Shown: positions 8,128 through 15,586 of the stretch, piece by piece | Position numbering within the stretch: position 1 is the stretch's first letter | Layout of the letters: each line of letters opens with the position of its first letter | From: Micromonospora halotolerans | GTDB lineage: Bacteria > Actinomycetota > Actinomycetes > Mycobacteriales > Micromonosporaceae | Assembly (NCBI RefSeq): GCF_032108445.1 | Contig: NZ_CP134876.1 | Coordinates: 3,844,001 to 3,908,000 of the forward strand | Length of the DNA stretch: 64,000 bases | Reading direction: 5' to 3' | The notes under the pieces: generated by a model | The model's input: only the letters and a program-made list of their open reading frames with translations | What the model was told of the DNA's origin: nothing | Databases searched by the model: none | Position numbers and translations under genes: made by a program

Positions 8128-9302
8128 GGGCGCTGTGCTGGGAGGGCGTCGGCAAGCTGGCCGTGCGCGACGTGCCGGAGCCGGCCGTCCGGTCCGGCGG
8201 CGACATCATCGTCAAGGTGCGGGCCAGCAGCGTGTGCGGCTCCGACCTGCACCTGATCAACGGATACCTGCCGGCGATGCGTGAGGGCGACATCCTCGGC
8301 CACGAGTTCATGGGCGAGGTGGTCGAGACCGGCCCCGACGTGCGGCGGATCAAGGTCGGCGACCGGGTGGTCGTGGGCTCGGTGGTGGCCTGTGGGGGCT
8401 GCTGGTACTGCCGCACCGAGCAGTACTCGCTCTGCGACAACTCCAACCCGCAGCCGGTCTTCACCGAGAAGCTCTGGGGTCACTCGCCGGCCGGCATCCT
8501 CGGCTACTCGCACGCGGCCGGCGGCTACGCGGGCAGCCACGCGGAGTACATCCGGGTGCCCTTCGGCGACGTCGGCGCGTTCACCGTGCCCGACGGCGTG
8601 CCGGACGACTCGGTGGTGTTCGCCTCCGACGCCATGCCGACCGGCTGGATGGCGGCCGACTTCTGCGGCCTCAAGGGCGGCGAGGTGGTCGCCGTCTGGG
8701 GCGCCGGCGGGGTGGGACAGATGGCCGCCCGGTCCGCGCAGATCCTCGGCGCCGAGCGGGTCATCATGATCGACCGGCTGCCGGAGCGACTGGCGACCGC
8801 CACCCAGCGACTCGGCGTCGAGACGATCAACTACGCGGAGACCGACGTGCTGGAGGCGCTGCGCGAGCTGACCGCCGGGCGCGGGCCGGACGCCTGCATC
8901 GAGGCGGTCGGCATGGAGTCCCACGACGTCGGGCCGGCCTACGCGTACGACAAGGCGAAGCAGAGCGCCCGGCTGCAGACCGACCGGCCCACCTCGGTCC
9001 GGCAGGCGATCATGGCGTGCCGCAAGGGCGGCACGGTGAGCATCGTCGGGGTGTACGGCGGCCTCGTGGACAAGTTCCCGCTCGGCGCGGCCATGAACAA
9101 GGCGCTGGTGCTGCGGATGGGGCAGATGCACGCCCAGCGTTACATCCCGATGCTGCTGGACCGGATCGCGATCGGCGAGATCGACCCGGGCTACCTGGCC
9201 ACCCACCCGATGTCGCTGGAGGAGGGAGCCCGGGGGTACGAGATCTTCCAGAAGAAGGAGGAGGGCTGCCTGCGCACGGTGCTGCACCCGCAGGCGGCCT
9301 GA
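8124..9302 (+). CDS. Zinc-dependent alcohol dehydrogenase
   Basis: A 392-residue medium-chain dehydrogenase/reductase. The catalytic zinc ligands are visible as Cys38 (VCGSD) and the GHE motif near residue 61; a structural zinc loop follows (CGGCWYCRTEQYSLC, four Cys). The Rossmann domain has GAGGVGQ. The insertion around KLWGHSPAGILGYSHAAGGYAGSHAEYIRVP and the C-terminal extension place it with formaldehyde-dehydrogenase-like or threonine-dehydrogenase-like members; the substrate is open. GTG 8124 overlaps the SRPBCC stop by 4 bp. NAD(P) would be reduced in the cytoplasm. Confidence 0.92.
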   Translation: MRALCWEGVGKLAVRDVPEPAVRSGGDIIVKVRASSVCGSDLHLINGYLPAMREGDILGHEFMGEVVETGPDVRRIKVGDRVVVGSVVACGGCWYCRTEQYSLCDNSNPQPVFTEKLWGHSPAGILGYSHAAGGYAGSHAEYIRVPFGDVGAFTVPDGVPDDSVVFASDAMPTGWMAADFCGLKGGEVVAVWGAGGVGQMAARSAQILGAERVIMIDRLPERLATATQRLGVETINYAETDVLEALRELTAGRGPDACIEAVGMESHDVGPAYAYDKAKQSARLQTDRPTSVRQAIMACRKGGTVSIVGVYGGLVDKFPLGAAMNKALVLRMGQMHAQRYIPMLLDRIAIGEIDPGYLATHPMSLEEGARGYEIFQKKEEGCLRTVLHPQAA

Positions 9303-9367
9303 CCGGCCGCGTGATCGCCGGGACGTGCGTCGATTCGAATTCCCGCGGCAGGGGTACAGCACCCGAC

Positions 9368-9664
9368 ATGCCCGCCGAGATCGATGAGACGCCGTCCCGG
9401 CCCGCCGCGCGGGAGATGTCCGGGGCGCGGATCGTGGCCGCCGCCGGCACCCTCGCCGTCACCGCCGCGGTGCTGGTCCTGCTGAAGGCCGCGCATCCGC
9501 CGGCCGGCGCCACCACACTGATCGTGAGCCTCGGGCTGCTGCACACCCCGGGCCAGCTCGTCGTCGCGTTCGCCGCCGTGCTGCTGGTGACCGTGGTGGA
9601 CCTGCTGTTCCACCGCGCGGCCGGCCGACCCATGCCGCTCTGGGCGGCGCCGAAGGAGGGATGA
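9368..9664 (+). CDS. HPP family membrane protein, short form
   Basis: A 98-residue protein with two clear membrane helices (about 19-40 and 51-84) and the motif KAAHPPAGATTLIVSLGLL, the HPP signature. Full HPP proteins have four helices and about 160-200 residues, so this corresponds to the C-terminal half only. It does not look like an accidental remnant: TACAGC stands 7 nt before the ATG, and it is joined to the next gene by 3 bp. It may work as an oligomer or as the membrane partner of the Mo enzyme downstream (inference). Confidence 0.7.
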   Translation: MPAEIDETPSRPAAREMSGARIVAAAGTLAVTAAVLVLLKAAHPPAGATTLIVSLGLLHTPGQLVVAFAAVLLVTVVDLLFHRAAGRPMPLWAAPKEG

Positions 9665-9667
9665 ACG

Positions 9668-12115
9668 ATGGTGGACCGGATCGCGGACCCGTGGGGGCCG
9701 CGCACGCCGTACGGGCCGGGGGAACGCTGGCCGGTGCGGGTGGACACCTTCCTGGCCGACGGGCACACCGAGGCCGACGTCCGGCGGTGGGTGCCCAGCG
9801 CCTCGATCCTGCACTCCAACGGCGACGCCATGGACATCGCCGTGGTCGACGACCGGATCGTCGGAGTGCGGGGCCGGGCCGGGGACCGGATCAACCACGG
9901 CCGGGTCGACCCGAAGGACCTCTACGGCTGGCAGGCCAACCACAGCCCGGACCGGCTGCGCCGGCCGCTGGTCCGGGAGGGGGACCGGCTGGTCGAGACC
10001 GACTGGGACACCGCCATGGGCCGGATCGTGGCCCGGTCGAAGGAGCTGCTGGACGGCCCGGGCGGCTGGGGGCACTTCGGCTTCTACACCAGCGGGCAGC
10101 TCTTCCTCGAGGAGTACTACACGCTCGGCGTGATCGGGAAGGCCGGGCTGGGCACCCCGCACATGGACGGCAACACCCGGCTCTGCACCGCCACGGCCGC
10201 CGCGGCGCTCAAGGCGTCCTTCGGCACCGACGGGCAGCCCGGCTCGTACACCGACGTGGACCACTGCGACGCCATCGCGCTGTGGGGGCACAACGTCGCG
10301 GAGACCCAGACCGTGCTCTGGATGCGGATGCTGGACCGGCGGCGGGGGCCGAACCCACCGGCGATGCTCGCCGTCGACCCGCGCGCCACCCCGGTGGCCC
10401 GGGAGGCCGACGTGCACCTGGCGCTGCGCAACGGCACCAACCTGGCGCTGCTCAACGGCCTGCTCCGCGAGGTGATCCACCGCGGCTGGTACGACGAGGC
10501 GTACGTCCGGGAGCACACGCTCGGCTTCGAGGAGCTGTGCCAGGTGGTGGAGGACTACCCGGTCGCCAAGGTGGCCGACATCTGCGACCTGCGGGCCGCG
10601 GACATCGAGCGCGCCGCCGAGCTGCTCGGGCGGTCGGAACGGCTGCTGTCCACCGTCCTCCAGGGCTTCTACCAGTCCAACCAGGCCACCGCGGCGTCCT
10701 GCCAGGTGAACAACCTGCATCTGATCCGGGGCATGCTCGGGCGGCCCGGCGCCGGGCTCTACCAGATGAACGGCCAGCCCACCGCGCAGAACAACCGCGA
10801 GTGCGGCGCCGACGGCGACCTGCCGGGCCTGCGCAACTGGGAGAACGAGGAGCACGTCGCCGAGCTGGCCCGGCTGTGGAACGTCGAGGTCGACCGCATC
10901 CCGCACTGGGCGCCGCCGACCCACGCCATGCAGATCTTCCGGTACGCCGAACAGGGCTCGATCAAGCTGCTGTGGATCTCGGCCACCAACCCGGCGGTCT
11001 CCCTGCCCGACCTGGCCCGGATCCGCCGGATCCTGGCGAAGCCGGAGCTGTTCGTGGTGGTGCAGGACCTCTTCCTGACCGAGACCGCCGAGCTGGCCGA
11101 CGTGGTGCTGCCGGCCGCCACCTGGGGCGAGAAGACCGGCACGTTCACCAGCGTCGACCGGACCGTGCACATCTCCGACAAGGCCGTCGAGCCGCCTGGC
11201 GAGGCCCGCCCCGACCTGGACATCTTCCTCGACTACGCGCGCCGGATGGACTTCCGCGACTCCGACGGGAACCCGCTGATCACCTGGACCGGGCCGGAGG
11301 AGGTCTTCGAGGCCTGGAAGGAGTGCTCCCGCGGCCGGCCCTGCGACTACACCGCGATCACCTACGACAAGCTGCGCACCGGCGGCGTCCAGTGGCCCTG
11401 CACCGAGGAGCACCCGGACGGCACCGAGCGGCTCTACACCGACGGGGTGTTCAACACCGACCCGGACTACTGCGAGTCCTACGGCCACGACCTGGCCACC
11501 GGGGCCGAGCTGCTGCCCGAGGAGTACCGGGCCAAGCAGCCCGGCGGGCGGGCGTTCCTGCACGCCACGCCGTACCAGCCGTCGCCGGAGGTGCCGAGCG
11601 GGGACTTCCCGCTGCTGCTCACCACCGGGCGGACCGTCTACCAGTTCCACACCCGGACCAAGACCGGCCGGGCCACCCAGCTCGTGCACGCCGCCCCCGA
11701 GTCGTGGGTGGAGCTCAACCCGGCCGACGCCGAGGGGCTCGGCGTCGGCGAGGGGGACCTGGTCCGGATCGAGTCGCCGCGCGGCGTCGTCCGCGCCCGG
11801 GCCCGCATCTGCGGGGTACGCCCCGGCGTGGTCTTCCTCCCCTTCCACTACGGCTACTGGGACGCGACCGACGGCGCCGGCCCGGGGGAGGGGCGGCACG
11901 ACCGGGCGGCCAACGAGCTGACGATCACGGCCTGGGACCCGGTCTCCAAGCAGCCGATCTTCAAGGTGGCCGCGGTGCGGGTGGTGAAGGAGGCCGACTC
12001 GGGCGGCCGCCCGTCGCCCGCGCCCACGGTGGGCGGCTCCGCCCCGCCGGAGGGCTCCGGAATCCCGGCCACGGTCGGCGGGCCGGCCGCTGAGGCGCCG
12101 TCGAGGGGAGAGTGA
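9668..12115 (+). CDS. Molybdopterin oxidoreductase lacking the N-terminal [4Fe-4S] site
   Basis: An 815-residue enzyme of the bis-MGD (DMSO reductase / NasA-NapA-FDH) superfamily. The two large domains (about 95-560) and the C-terminal molydop_binding barrel (about 640-790; LLTTGRTVYQFHTRTKTGR, WVELNPADAEGLGVGEGDLV) are intact. Cys173 in MDGNTRLCTATAAAAL aligns with the Mo-ligating Cys of nitrate reductases. Residues 1-100 contain no cysteine: where relatives have CxxC..C for a [4Fe-4S] cluster this protein has WVPSASILHSNGDAMDIAV. No Tat or Sec signal is seen, so it is cytoplasmic. Substrate is unknown. It lies 3 bp after the HPP gene and 1 bp before a small helical protein. Confidence 0.9.
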   Translation: MVDRIADPWGPRTPYGPGERWPVRVDTFLADGHTEADVRRWVPSASILHSNGDAMDIAVVDDRIVGVRGRAGDRINHGRVDPKDLYGWQANHSPDRLRRPLVREGDRLVETDWDTAMGRIVARSKELLDGPGGWGHFGFYTSGQLFLEEYYTLGVIGKAGLGTPHMDGNTRLCTATAAAALKASFGTDGQPGSYTDVDHCDAIALWGHNVAETQTVLWMRMLDRRRGPNPPAMLAVDPRATPVAREADVHLALRNGTNLALLNGLLREVIHRGWYDEAYVREHTLGFEELCQVVEDYPVAKVADICDLRAADIERAAELLGRSERLLSTVLQGFYQSNQATAASCQVNNLHLIRGMLGRPGAGLYQMNGQPTAQNNRECGADGDLPGLRNWENEEHVAELARLWNVEVDRIPHWAPPTHAMQIFRYAEQGSIKLLWISATNPAVSLPDLARIRRILAKPELFVVVQDLFLTETAELADVVLPAATWGEKTGTFTSVDRTVHISDKAVEPPGEARPDLDIFLDYARRMDFRDSDGNPLITWTGPEEVFEAWKECSRGRPCDYTAITYDKLRTGGVQWPCTEEHPDGTERLYTDGVFNTDPDYCESYGHDLATGAELLPEEYRAKQPGGRAFLHATPYQPSPEVPSGDFPLLLTTGRTVYQFHTRTKTGRATQLVHAAPESWVELNPADAEGLGVGEGDLVRIESPRGVVRARARICGVRPGVVFLPFHYGYWDATDGAGPGEGRHDRAANELTITAWDPVSKQPIFKVAAVRVVKEADSGGRPSPAPTVGGSAPPEGSGIPATVGGPAAEAPSRGE

Positions 12116-12116
12116 C

Positions 12117-12575
12117 ATGCACCTGGCCCACTATCTCGGCCTGCTGCACAAGGCCCAGGAGCGCCTCGGTGACGCCTTCACCGAGGTGGGGAAGGCGCAC
12201 GGGGACGAGCCGGACATCTTCCACACCTGCGAGAGGCTGGCCAAACAGTGCCGCGCCCACGCGGAGAAGTTGGGCCCCTTCGCCCGCCGCTACGCCGAGG
12301 ACGCCCCGGCCGAGCCGGACCGGCTGCACTCCGAGCTGTTCTCCGGCACCCGCAGCGGGCCGATCGGGCTGCTCCGCGACCTCCAGGACCTCTACCTGAT
12401 GGCCGCCCAGTGCGACATCTGCTGGACGGTGGTCGGGCAGGCCGCGTACGGGGCCCGGGACGAGGACCTGCTCGGGGTGGTCAAGGCGTGCGAGCAGGAG
12501 ACCGCCATCCAGCTCAAGTGGCTGCGCACCCGGATGAAGCAGGCCGCCCCGCAGGCGCTCGTCGTCGCCGAGTGA
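12117..12575 (+). CDS. Helical-bundle protein linked to the Mo oxidoreductase
   Basis: A 152-residue soluble, almost wholly helical protein of unknown function. It has four helix-length segments (about 2-28, 33-60, 78-105, 116-142) and many potential metal ligands: His2, His5, His11, His36, Cys38, Glu39, Cys45, His48, then DICW and a late KACEQETAIQ segment. This resembles the layout of ferritin-like or hemerythrin-like bundles, but no standard ExxH pair is certain. It starts immediately after the oxidoreductase stop, so it may be an accessory or electron-transfer partner (inference). Confidence 0.75.
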   Translation: MHLAHYLGLLHKAQERLGDAFTEVGKAHGDEPDIFHTCERLAKQCRAHAEKLGPFARRYAEDAPAEPDRLHSELFSGTRSGPIGLLRDLQDLYLMAAQCDICWTVVGQAAYGARDEDLLGVVKACEQETAIQLKWLRTRMKQAAPQALVVAE

Positions 12576-12646
12576 CCGCCTGTCACACCTCCGGGTGAGA
12601 CTGGCGCCGGCCCCGCCCGTCCGGGCGGGCGGTGCGAGGAGGCGCG

Positions 12647-13183
12647 ATGGCGCGGATGATCTGGCACGTCACCATGTCGCTCGACGGTTTCATCGCCCCG
12701 CCCGACGACTCCGCGGAGTGGATGTTCGGCCACGGCGCCGCCGGCCCGCTCGGGGCCGAGACCATGCGCCGCACCGGCGCGATCCTCTCCGGTCGGCGCG
12801 GCGTGGAGCTCGGCAACCGGCCTGGCCCCGGGGCGCGTGCGATCTACGGCGGGGCCTGGTCCGGGCCGGTCTTCGTGCTGACCCACCGGCCCGCCGAGCC
12901 CCTCGACGGGATCACCTTCCTCTCCGGCGACATCGGACAGGCCGCCGACCTCGCCCGGGAGGCGGCCGGCGACCGGGACGTGGGCGTGTTCGGCGCGGAC
13001 GTGGCACGGCAGTGCCTCCGGGCCGGGATCCTCGACGAGCTGGTCGTGCACCTCGTGCCGGTGCTGCTCGGCGGCGGCGTACGCCTCTTCGACAGCCCCG
13101 ACCTCGGCCCGGTGACGCTCCGCAAGACCCGCTGTGACGACTCGGGGCAGATCACCGACCTGAGGTTCGCGGTGGTGCGCTGA
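12647..13183 (+). CDS. RibD C-terminal / dihydrofolate reductase-like protein
   Basis: A 178-residue reductase-fold protein. It begins MARMIWHVTMSLDGFIAPPDD, the first strand and loop of the RibD_C family, and has GVFGADVARQCLRAGILDEL followed by VVHLVPVLLGGGVRLF, the NADPH-binding half. These small stand-alone members are separate from true riboflavin deaminase-reductases and the substrate is usually unknown. ATG 12647 is preferred because AGGAGG lies 4-5 nt upstream. It ends back to back with the P450 gene: the two stop codons abut as TGATCA. Confidence 0.88.
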   Translation: MARMIWHVTMSLDGFIAPPDDSAEWMFGHGAAGPLGAETMRRTGAILSGRRGVELGNRPGPGARAIYGGAWSGPVFVLTHRPAEPLDGITFLSGDIGQAADLAREAAGDRDVGVFGADVARQCLRAGILDELVVHLVPVLLGGGVRLFDSPDLGPVTLRKTRCDDSGQITDLRFAVVR

Positions 13184-14431
13184 TCAGGCGGTGCGGCGTA
13201 CGCCGTCGAGGACGAGGCCGCTGGGCGGCAGGGCGGGCAACCGGCCGAGGTCCAGGGCCAGGTCCTGCGGCGGCACCCGGTAGCTCATCGACCCGGTGAG
13301 GTTGCCGACCGCCCGTTTCATCAGCTCGATCGTGATCCACTCGCCGGCGCAGCGGTGGCCGGTGAGGTGGTCGCCGCCGCCCTGCGGGATCAGCCGGAAC
13401 GGGTCACCCCGCCAGCCGTCGAACCGCTCCGGCCGGAACCGTTCCGGCTCCGGCCAGAGCTCCGGGTGGTGGTTGGTGCCGTAGAGGTCGAGCAGCACCC
13501 GCCGGCCCTGTGGGAAGGCGTAGCCCTGCCACTCGAACGAGCGCCGGACCCGGGCCGCGGCCGCCGGGAAGAACGGGTAGTAACGCCGTACCTCCTGCAC
13601 GAAGCTCTCGGCCGCCGCGTCGTCGCCGCGGACCCGGTCACGCCAGTGCGGGTGGTCGTGCAGCGCCAGCGCGCAGAAGACCACGAAGCGGTCCACCGCG
13701 ACGGTCGGGCGGAGCACGTTGAGCAGCTCCACGGCCGCGATCCGGCGGGGCAGCAGCATCCCCCGCTCGTCCCGGTACCCGGCGACCACCCGCAGTGCGC
13801 TGCCCTCCGGCGCCGGCAGCGCGCCGGCGCGCACCCGCTCGATCACCTCGCCGGCCCACCGTTCGGCGCGGCGGCGGCCGAGCCGGCCCCGCCAGTGCCC
13901 CGGACCGACCACGGCCGGCCCCTCGATCATCGCGTGCATCTCGGCGGTCCGGCGGGGCACGTCGGCGTCGGCCAGCGGCACCCCGGCCCAGGCCCAGACC
14001 GACCGGGTGAGCATCCGGCCCACCTCGTCGTAGAGCACCACCGGCCCGGATTCGGCCCACGCCGGGATCCGGGCCCGCCACTCGTCGTCGAAGAGCTGCC
14101 CGAGGTGGCGGATCGCCGCCGGCGTCATGATCGACATGAACATGGCCTTGCGCCGGCGGTGCGCCTCGCCGTCGAGGCCCTGGACGCCGCCCACCCCGGT
14201 CAGCGTGCGCTGGGCGCGCATCGGCATGGCGCCGCGCCGGACGAAGCGCTCGTTGTCGTAGAACAGCTCCGCCGCCGGGCGGCCCCGCAGGCAGATCGTC
14301 GGTTCCAGCAGCAGCCGGGTCTGGACGATGTCGGTGCCGAGGCGGTCGCACCGCGCGCCGATGAACCGGTAGCCCTCGCGGAGGAACGCGAGCGTGCTCT
14401 CCGGGCTGCGGTCGCTGGGGATGGTGCTCAT
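13184..14431 (-). CDS. Cytochrome P450, CYP152 (fatty-acid peroxygenase)-like
   Basis: A 415-residue P450. The haem ligand Cys361 lies in GHRCAGEWITIELMK, the CYP152 form of the haem loop rather than the usual FGxGxHxCxG. Arg241-Pro242 (NVLRPTVAVD) and EVRRYYPFFP match the peroxygenase class, in which the substrate carboxylate pairs with Arg and takes the place of the usual acid-alcohol pair; H2O2 then drives alpha- or beta-hydroxylation or decarboxylation of fatty acids. No ferredoxin or reductase is adjacent, as expected for this class. ATG 14431 follows AGGAG. The long upstream extension of the frame runs into 16-bp repeats and is not coding. Confidence 0.9.
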   Translation of the reverse strand: MSTIPSDRSPESTLAFLREGYRFIGARCDRLGTDIVQTRLLLEPTICLRGRPAAELFYDNERFVRRGAMPMRAQRTLTGVGGVQGLDGEAHRRRKAMFMSIMTPAAIRHLGQLFDDEWRARIPAWAESGPVVLYDEVGRMLTRSVWAWAGVPLADADVPRRTAEMHAMIEGPAVVGPGHWRGRLGRRRAERWAGEVIERVRAGALPAPEGSALRVVAGYRDERGMLLPRRIAAVELLNVLRPTVAVDRFVVFCALALHDHPHWRDRVRGDDAAAESFVQEVRRYYPFFPAAAARVRRSFEWQGYAFPQGRRVLLDLYGTNHHPELWPEPERFRPERFDGWRGDPFRLIPQGGGDHLTGHRCAGEWITIELMKRAVGNLTGSMSYRVPPQDLALDLGRLPALPPSGLVLDGVRRTA

Positions 14432-14901
14432 CGGCTGCTCCTGACGCGGCTCGGCGACCGGTGCGGTCGCTGCGCTACCTACCCGTGCCGGCGCGGGCAA
14501 ATCCTCACCCGCAGCCTGGTGACGTCGGGACCCGCGGCGCCCACTAACTGCGGCGCCCACGACTGCGACACCCACGACCTGGGGCGCCCACGAACCGTGG
14601 CCCCCACGAACCGTGGCCCCCACGAACCGTGGCCCCCACGAACCGTGGCGCCCGCGAACTGCGGCGGCCACGAACCGCGGCGGCCGCGACCTGAGGCGGC
14701 CGGGCCGCCTCGGGTCGGGGCCCCGCCGGTGTGGGCCGGCGCCGGTCGCCGCCGGGGAGGGGGCCGGCGGCGAGCGGGGAAGCTGGCCCCTCCCAGGACG
14801 CGGAAAAGCTGGTTCGCTTCGGTGCGGGGCCGGCGGCGGCCGGCCCCGCGCCCGCCGGCGGGACTCCCGGCGGGCGTGGTCACCGGCGACGGGGAGGACG
14901 G
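14432..14901. other. 470-bp non-coding region between the P450 gene and the 14902 gene
   Basis: This divergent intergenic stretch holds the P450 ribosome-binding site, a block of 16-bp tandem repeats (about 14535-14700), a strong GC hairpin (GCGGGGCCGGC with GCCGGCCCCGC, 14823-14848) and a second Pro/Gly-codon-like GC stem just after it. Open frames cross it on both strands, but the 16-bp period shifts frame in every unit, so coding is unlikely. Confidence 0.7.
14535..14700. repeat. 16-bp tandem repeat array
   Basis: About ten degenerate copies of a 16-bp unit close to CGAACCGTGGCCCCCA. Four adjacent central copies are identical, with CGAACCGTGG beginning at 14591, 14607, 14623 and 14639; flanking copies drift to CGACTGCG, CGAACTGCG and CGACCTGAG. 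It lies about 105-270 bp upstream of the P450 start and 200 bp upstream of the 14902 gene. Confidence 0.9.
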
Positions 14902-15291
14902 ATGCGGGACAACAGGGCGGCACACTGGCGGCACCGGCGGGCGGTGACCGGGCTGCGGCGCGGCGACCGGGAGGAGCCGCTGGTCGGGCGGCCCCGGCGT
15001 GCCGCGACTCGGCCGCCCCGGCACTTCACCGTGCACCTCGGCTTCGAGGCGGCCGACCCGACCATCGCGCGGGAGCTGGCCGTCGCGTACGCCGAGGCGC
15101 TCGGCCTGCTCCGTCCGGAGCTGGCACTCGGCGCGGCGGCGCTCTCCCCGGCCGACGCCTGGCACCGCGCGGAGCGGCTGTTCTGCGGGGCGGTCGGCCC
15201 CGACGGCGAGCGCTGCGCGGACGTGGCCGGTCACCCGGGCTTCCACCACGCGCCCGGCCCGGGCGGGCTCGGCTGGGGCGACGGTGACTGA
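14902..15291 (+). CDS. Hypothetical protein with a C-terminal Cys/His cluster
   Basis: A 129-residue protein I do not recognise. The N-terminal third is Arg-rich; the middle (HFTVHLGFEAADPTIARELAVAYAEALGLL) looks like a strand plus helix; the end has Cys-x9-Cys-x5-His-x4-His-His (from FCGAVGPDGERC through GHPGFHH), a possible zinc-binding knuckle. Similar C..C..GHxGxHH tails occur in small actinobacterial proteins. ATG 14902 follows GGGGAGG; the longer open frame upstream is rejected because it crosses GC hairpins. Confidence 0.65.
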   Translation: MRDNRAAHWRHRRAVTGLRRGDREEPLVGRPRRAATRPPRHFTVHLGFEAADPTIARELAVAYAEALGLLRPELALGAAALSPADAWHRAERLFCGAVGPDGERCADVAGHPGFHHAPGPGGLGWGDGD

Positions 15292-15301
15292 GCGCGCGGG
15301 C

Positions 15302-15520
15302 TCAGTCCAGATCGAACTCGCCGTCCTGGGCGCCCGCCACGAACGCGTCCCACTCGTCCTGGGTGAAGACCAGCACCGGCCCGTCCGGCTCGGCCGAGTT
15401 CCGCATCCCGATCAGGTCGCCGACGAAGGCCACCTCGACCGCACTGTCGGACGTGTCGCCCTCGGCCCGCTGCCAGACCGCCTGAGACAGGTCGAAATCG
15501 CCCTTGGGATGCTGACCCAT
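15302..15520 (-). CDS. DUF397 domain protein
   Basis: A 72-residue DUF397 protein (DLSQAVWQRAEG...VEVAFVGDLIGMRNSAEPDGPVLVF as separate recognisable pieces, ending WDAFVAGAQDGEFDLD). DUF397 proteins in streptomycetes and relatives are usually paired with an XRE-family regulator that they antagonise, as in WhiJ/BldB-type systems. No such partner is next to this copy, so it is an orphan. ATG 15520 follows GGAGGA. It is divergent from pepN, with 66 bp between. Confidence 0.9.
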   Translation of the reverse strand: MGQHPKGDFDLSQAVWQRAEGDTSDSAVEVAFVGDLIGMRNSAEPDGPVLVFTQDEWDAFVAGAQDGEFDLD

Positions 15521-15586
15521 CGTCGTTCCTCCATCGCCATGCGTATCGGGGGAGCCCGCTCGGGTCCCATCGGGCAGGATAAGCGG

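Noticed and set aside
5499..9362. A 1287-codon minus-strand open frame
   Set aside because: It crosses the DUF3618, glycosyltransferase, SRPBCC and dehydrogenase genes, is Arg/Pro/His-rich without domains, and is a GC-rich antisense shadow.
9191..12118. A 975-codon minus-strand frame over the Mo enzyme gene
   Set aside because: Low-complexity Gly/Val/His/Arg translation typical of antisense frames in high-GC DNA; the plus-strand gene is a clear bis-MGD enzyme.
14535..14700. CRISPR array
   Set aside because: The 16-bp units are directly adjacent with no spacers and no cas genes are present.
14432..14923. N-terminal extension of the P450 with Gly/Ser/Pro-like repeats
   Set aside because: The repeats come from a 16-bp array whose period breaks frame, and AGGAG before ATG 14431 gives a normal P450 start.
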